A stretch of 8,829 bases of DNA from Helicobacteraceae bacterium (lineage in GTDB: Bacteria > Campylobacterota > Campylobacteria > Campylobacterales > Sulfurimonadaceae). This document shows, one piece after another, positions 6,248 to 8,829 of this stretch. Location: positions 1-8,829 of the forward strand of contig JAUWLG010000041.1 in NCBI GenBank assembly GCA_030613795.1, given 5' to 3'. The position numbers and the translations under genes are program-made. The notes below the pieces were generated by a model, which saw nothing but the letters and a program-made list of their open reading frames with translations, ran no database searches and was not told the origin of the DNA. The first letter of the stretch is position 1. The number at the start of each line of letters is the position of its first letter.

Positions 6248-6253
6248 AGCGCT

Positions 6254-7555
6254 ATGAATGAAACAGTGTATAAAGAGCGACGAGACAGACTTTTAGAGAT
6301 GATGGACGATGGTGTTGCCGTGCTCTCAACAGCAATCATGCAGATGCGTTCCAATGATACAGAGTATCCGTTTAGACCCAACAGCGACTTTTATTATTTG
6401 ACGGGATTTGAAGAAGATAACAGTGTGGTTGTTCTGTGTAAAAAAGGCGATGAACACAAAAGTGTTCTTTTTGTCCAAGAGAAAGTACCGGAGATGGAAC
6501 TTTGGACAGGCGAGCGTTTAGGTGTTGAGGCGGCGAAAGCGTGTTTTAGTTTTGACGAAGTCTATGGCATCAAGAGTTTTGAAGAGCAGATCAAAGAACT
6601 TATTAAAGAACATACTCTTCTATATTTCGAGCTGTTTGACGACAATAAGGTCTATGCACAACTCAAAACAGTTGCTAAAACGATGTTGCACACCCGAGGA
6701 GTGACTGTCTCGCCTCGAAGCTTTAGTGACATTACCAAACTGACACAGCAGATGCGTCTGATCAAAAGTGATGACGAGGTGGCTTTGATCAAACAAGCGC
6801 TCTCTATCACAGAACAAGCACACCATCACGCTATGAAAAGATGTAGAGTTGGGATGTTGGAGTATCAACTTCAAGCCGAATATGAGTATCTCTTTAAAAA
6901 AGAGGGCGCTTTCAGTGATGCCTACACTACCATTATCGCAGGTGGAAACAGTGCCAATACCCTGCACTACATCAAAAATGATCAACTGCTAAAAGAGGGT
7001 GAATTGGTCTTGGTCGATGCGGGGTGTGAATACGGGTTTTATGCCAGTGATATTACACGAACATATCCGGTCAATGGAATATTCACGCCGGCACAAAAAG
7101 AGCTTTACAACATGGTTTTGGATGTTCAGCTAAAAGTGATCGCTGCGATCAAACCCGGCGGCTCTAAAAAAGAGCTGCAAGCGTTCTCTGAAAAACTGTT
7201 AACAGAAGGAATGGTAGCGTTTGGCATTTTAGAAGGTGAAGTAGAGGCTCTTTTAGAAGAGAAAGCACATAAAAAGTATTTCCCGCACGGTATCGGTCAC
7301 TGGATGGGCCTGGATGTACATGACCCTTGTCCTTACAGCGATGATAACGGTGATGAGCTGTTATTTGAAGAGGGGATGGTCATGACGATAGAGCCGGGTA
7401 TCTACTTGCCTCAAGATGATGAGAAGATTCCTAAAAAATATTGGGGCATCGGAATACGAATCGAAGATAATATCTTGATAACCAAAGAGGGGTGTGAAAA
7501 CCTTTCTCAAGGAATTGCTAAAACGGTTGATGAGATCGAAGTGGCTTGCTGCTAG
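6254..7555 (+). CDS. pepP: Xaa-Pro aminopeptidase (peptidase M24B)
   Basis: The enzyme releases an N-terminal residue that precedes proline from peptides, using two metal ions (usually Mn2+), in the cytoplasm. Its 433 residues compare with 441 in E. coli PepP. The N-terminal creatinase-like domain (about 4-130) shows the YPFRPNSDFYYLTGFEE block (38-54). The pita-bread catalytic domain (about 172-430) has all five metal ligands: D255 in LVDAG, D266 in ASDITRTYP, H349 in HGIGHWMGLDVHD, E380 in TIEPGIY and E404 in GIRIEDN. H238 (TLHY) and H356 (VHD) match the other active-site histidines. The start at 6254 is needed for the conserved YKERRDRLLEMM entry. No Shine-Dalgarno lies within 15 bases, and the promoter predicts a transcript starting at or next to the ATG. 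The protein ends in two cysteines (EVACC). It appears to be a single-gene unit. Confidence 0.95.
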   Translation: MNETVYKERRDRLLEMMDDGVAVLSTAIMQMRSNDTEYPFRPNSDFYYLTGFEEDNSVVVLCKKGDEHKSVLFVQEKVPEMELWTGERLGVEAAKACFSFDEVYGIKSFEEQIKELIKEHTLLYFELFDDNKVYAQLKTVAKTMLHTRGVTVSPRSFSDITKLTQQMRLIKSDDEVALIKQALSITEQAHHHAMKRCRVGMLEYQLQAEYEYLFKKEGAFSDAYTTIIAGGNSANTLHYIKNDQLLKEGELVLVDAGCEYGFYASDITRTYPVNGIFTPAQKELYNMVLDVQLKVIAAIKPGGSKKELQAFSEKLLTEGMVAFGILEGEVEALLEEKAHKKYFPHGIGHWMGLDVHDPCPYSDDNGDELLFEEGMVMTIEPGIYLPQDDEKIPKKYWGIGIRIEDNILITKEGCENLSQGIAKTVDEIEVACC

Positions 7556-7589
7556 TAAATGGATCAAAGAATAATAGTTTTTAAATAAT

Positions 7590-7677
7590 CCGTCATTCCT
7601 GCGAAGGCAGGAATCAAACAATTAAAGTGATCTTGAAAGTAACAACTCTTGGATTCCTGTCTTCGCAGGAATGACGG
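7590..7677. repeat. 88-base inverted-repeat element with nested palindromes (REP/MITE-like)
   Basis: The left end (7590-7615) and right end (7652-7677) are 26-base inverted copies with one mismatch. Each begins, read inward, CCGTCATTCCTGCGAAG and is itself palindromic: ATTCCTGC and GCAGGAAT flank a four-base loop at the left. The right end reads ATTCCTGT-CTTC-GCAGGAAT, where the change becomes a U-G pair in plus-strand RNA. The 36-base centre is AT-rich with no ORF. The GTCATTCC...GGAATC core resembles dispersed palindromic repeats seen between genes in many bacterial genomes; copy number here cannot be judged. No clear target duplication flanks it. It separates two convergent genes and could fold into a long hairpin in either transcript, though no U tract follows. 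Confidence 0.8.
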
Positions 7678-7704
7678 GCATAGAAATATCTTTAGCGGTG
7701 TGTT

Positions 7705-8133
7705 TTAGTTGTAACTATAACTCCACCCTGTAGAACCTGCTTTAGCCTCACCAAAGTCAACTGAGTCTGCTTCAAAGTCTATGATGTGCATAAAACCGTG
7801 CTCAAGGTTTTTTTTGTCATCGTCTTTGAAAAGGTGCATTGGCATGTTTGTATCTTGATTGGTTACGGCAAAGGCAACTGCGTCGATCTGAGAGAAAACA
7901 TCTTGGATGTTGGTAATTTTATACTGTTCAGCGAACTTTCCTAAGATAGCTTCTTGTATCTCATGTGGCAGAACATCGGTTGTGTTTAAAAAGATGGTGA
8001 AATGTATGGGTGTTCTTGGGTTGTCACGTGTAGTTGGCGCTGCCATGATGATGTACTCTACACCATCAAGATGTGCCTCGATCTCAGCAGATGTCAGATA
8101 ATGTTCTGTTCTAATGGCTTCATGGGTTTGCAT
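7705..8133 (-). CDS. Hypothetical protein, unrecognised family
   Basis: This 142-residue protein is not one I recognise. It has no signal peptide and no membrane segment and looks soluble and acidic. The first part is alpha/beta-like (HYLTSAEIEAHLDGVEYIIMAAP, about 11-33). Then come a hydrophobic strand IHFTIFLNTTDVLP (43-56), a helix HEIQEAILGKFAEQY (57-71), a strand IDAVAFAVTNQ (83-93), and a C-terminal part with HGFMHIIDFE (112-121) and a Gly/Ser/aromatic tail ending STGWSYSYN. The coding pattern and a purine-rich AAGAGA just before ATG 8133 support a real gene. It is flanked by the inverted-repeat element downstream and a divergent MmcQ-like gene upstream. Function cannot be inferred. Confidence 0.75.
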   Translation of the reverse strand: MQTHEAIRTEHYLTSAEIEAHLDGVEYIIMAAPTTRDNPRTPIHFTIFLNTTDVLPHEIQEAILGKFAEQYKITNIQDVFSQIDAVAFAVTNQDTNMPMHLFKDDDKKNLEHGFMHIIDFEADSVDFGEAKAGSTGWSYSYN

Positions 8134-8153
8134 AGTTTCTCTTTTTTTATGGC

Positions 8154-8159
8154 ATTATA
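8154..8159 (-). promoter_or_regulatory. -10 box of the hypothetical minus-strand gene
   Basis: Read on the minus strand this is a perfect TATAAT, 20 bases upstream of the ATG at 8133. Transcription would start near 8147, giving a leader of about 14 bases that includes the purine-rich ribosome binding site. No convincing -35 is visible. Confidence 0.5.
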
Positions 8160-8166
8160 AACTATA

Positions 8167-8172
8167 GATAAT
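8167..8172 (+). promoter_or_regulatory. Probable -10 box of the MmcQ-like gene
   Basis: GATAAT matches the -10 consensus at five of six positions and would start transcription near 8179, 23 bases before the ATG. The box lies only 7 bases from the divergent -10 on the other strand, so the two RNA polymerase sites would overlap and compete. Confidence 0.35.
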
Positions 8173-8201
8173 AATATAAGCCTACAACCATAGAGGTTAT
8201 T

Positions 8202-8561
8202 ATGACAAATCAAGATATTGAAACGTATTGTCTTGCAAAAAAAGGGGTTGTCAAAGAGTACCCGTTTGACAAGGTAACGGCAGTTTATAAAGTAGGAAAC
8301 AAGATGTTTGCTTTGAGCAGTGACGTGAGTGATGAAGTCAGTCTGAATCTTAAATGTAATCCGCTTTATGCTGCTGAACTGCGTTCGATCTACAGTTGTG
8401 TCATACCCGGATATCATATGAATAAAAAGCATTGGAACACCGTGACATGCAACAAAGAGGCAGATGACACACTTGTTAAAGAGTGGATCGATGACTCTTA
8501 CATGCTAGTCTTTACGTCATTAACTAAAAAATTACAAAACGAGATCGATCTTAAAGGTTAA
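8202..8561 (+). CDS. MmcQ/YjbR family protein
   Basis: The 119-residue protein matches the small MmcQ/YjbR family, which has a CyaY-like fold and is often called DNA-binding from structural studies; its cellular role is unsettled. Recognisable family features run in order: an N-terminal helix with YCLAKKGVVKEYPFD (9-23), the strand VTAVYKVGNKMFAL (25-38), NLKCNPLYAAELR (49-61), and the signature PGYHMNKKHWNTV (69-81) followed by a helix (VKEWIDDSYMLV). Length is normal. AGAGG at 8192-8196 is five bases before ATG 8202, so the start is secure. The next gene begins 2 bases after the stop, suggesting co-transcription with a lipoprotein gene. Confidence 0.88.
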   Translation: MTNQDIETYCLAKKGVVKEYPFDKVTAVYKVGNKMFALSSDVSDEVSLNLKCNPLYAAELRSIYSCVIPGYHMNKKHWNTVTCNKEADDTLVKEWIDDSYMLVFTSLTKKLQNEIDLKG

Positions 8562-8563
8562 GT

Positions 8564-8829
8564 TTGTTTACACATAAGATACAGATAGGTTTATTCGCAA
8601 TTTTGGCACTTGTCCTCTTGAGTGGTTGTGCCCCAAAAGAGGCTATGGTCAATAATGATGTTTTAGTCGCAAAAGGTCATTTTGCAGAAGCGGCAAAAGT
8701 CTCTGAAAAAGAGATCAACACTTCGGACCGAACACAGCGTAACAATCTCTTATGGACACTTAATGCCGGACTGGCGTATCGTTTTGACCACAATAACAGT
8801 GCAAGTATCAAAGCCTTTGATGAGAGTGA
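8564..8829 (+). CDS. Lipoprotein gene start, cut by the window edge
   Basis: Reading from TTG 8564, the product begins (M)FTHKIQIGLFAILALVLLSGCAP: a basic start, a hydrophobic stretch and a textbook lipobox LSGC, with Cys22 as the lipidated residue. AAAGG at 8553-8557 is six bases before the TTG, and the upstream stop codon is only 2 bases away. The frame stays open for 88 codons to the window end, so the gene is incomplete. The mature part shows VAKGHFAEAAKVSEKEI and NNLLWTLNAGLAYRFDHNNSASIKAFDES, a helical pattern like tetratricopeptide repeats. This recalls the uncharacterised COG3014 lipoproteins of Campylobacterota, but that is a weak pattern match. It was placed by frame and signal peptide because no ATG is available near the start. 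Confidence 0.7.
   Translation, partial: MFTHKIQIGLFAILALVLLSGCAPKEAMVNNDVLVAKGHFAEAAKVSEKEINTSDRTQRNNLLWTLNAGLAYRFDHNNSASIKAFDES

Noticed and set aside
6620..6985. 121-codon minus-strand open frame inside pepP
   Set aside because: A shadow of pepP, whose frame has all catalytic residues.
7361..7621. Minus-strand open frame encoding MFDSCLRRNDG...
   Set aside because: Its first codons are a translation of the inverted-repeat element and the rest is antisense to pepP; such SCLRRNDG peptides are common false genes made by this type of repeat.
7590..7677. CRISPR array or intrinsic terminator at the inverted repeat
   Set aside because: Only two copies, inverted rather than direct, so not CRISPR. 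No U tract follows either arm, so not a classical intrinsic terminator.
8094..8432. 112-codon minus-strand open frame opposite the MmcQ-like gene
   Set aside because: It runs antisense through a gene with clear family motifs and across the divergent promoter region.
1..8829. Defence system, prophage, integron or biosynthetic cluster
   Set aside because: No nuclease, integrase, transposase, reverse transcriptase, toxin or synthase motif is seen in any plausible frame; nearly all genes are housekeeping or known small families.

Overview
The window looks like chromosome of a Campylobacterota bacterium (former Epsilonproteobacteria), probably a free-living relative of Sulfurimonas, Sulfuricurvum or Sulfurovum. 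The inference rests on protein character and gene arrangement: a permease with a fused STAS domain, followed by an Mla-type ATPase, an MCE protein and an auxiliary lipoprotein, resembles the Campylobacter jejuni iamA/iamB (Cj1646-Cj1649) region. Genes are tightly packed and moderately AT-rich, with short overlaps. No search was run, so the genus is a guess.

Region 1 (1-196) is non-coding. It holds a good plus-strand -10 box for the first operon and a possible divergent promoter pointing off the left edge. Region 2 (197-5885) is one compact plus-strand gene train: greA (transcript cleavage factor), argC (arginine biosynthesis), an LpxH-like metallophosphoesterase (probably lipid A synthesis), then four genes of a lipid-transport ABC system: mlaE with a fused STAS (MlaB-like) domain, mlaF, mlaD and an ABC-transporter auxiliary lipoprotein. 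Adjacent genes overlap or lie at most 9 bases apart, so they are probably co-transcribed. The last five concern the envelope: one probably helps make lipid A, and four build a machine moving lipid between the membranes. A hairpin at the end of the last gene probably terminates transcription from both sides.

Region 3 (5926-6253) holds a 60-residue minus-strand membrane protein of the DUF2892/YgaP-TM type and the short divergent control region it shares with the next gene. That region contains a second plus-strand terminator-like hairpin, a 13-base palindrome and an extended -10 promoter. Region 4 (6254-7555) is pepP, an M24B Xaa-Pro aminopeptidase with all metal ligands. Its predicted transcript start falls on its start codon, suggesting a leaderless mRNA.

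Region 5 (7556-7704) carries an 88-base element with 26-base inverted ends that match at 25 of 26 positions; each end is itself a small palindrome. Region 6 (7705-8829) has an unrecognised 142-residue minus-strand protein, a divergent MmcQ/YjbR-family gene, and the start of a lipoprotein gene with a TTG start that runs off the right edge.

Most of the window is ordinary core genome. I found no CRISPR array, tRNA, rRNA, transposase or defence system. The points most worth a second look are the lipid-transport operon architecture, the inverted-repeat element, the probable leaderless pepP and the orphan minus-strand protein.
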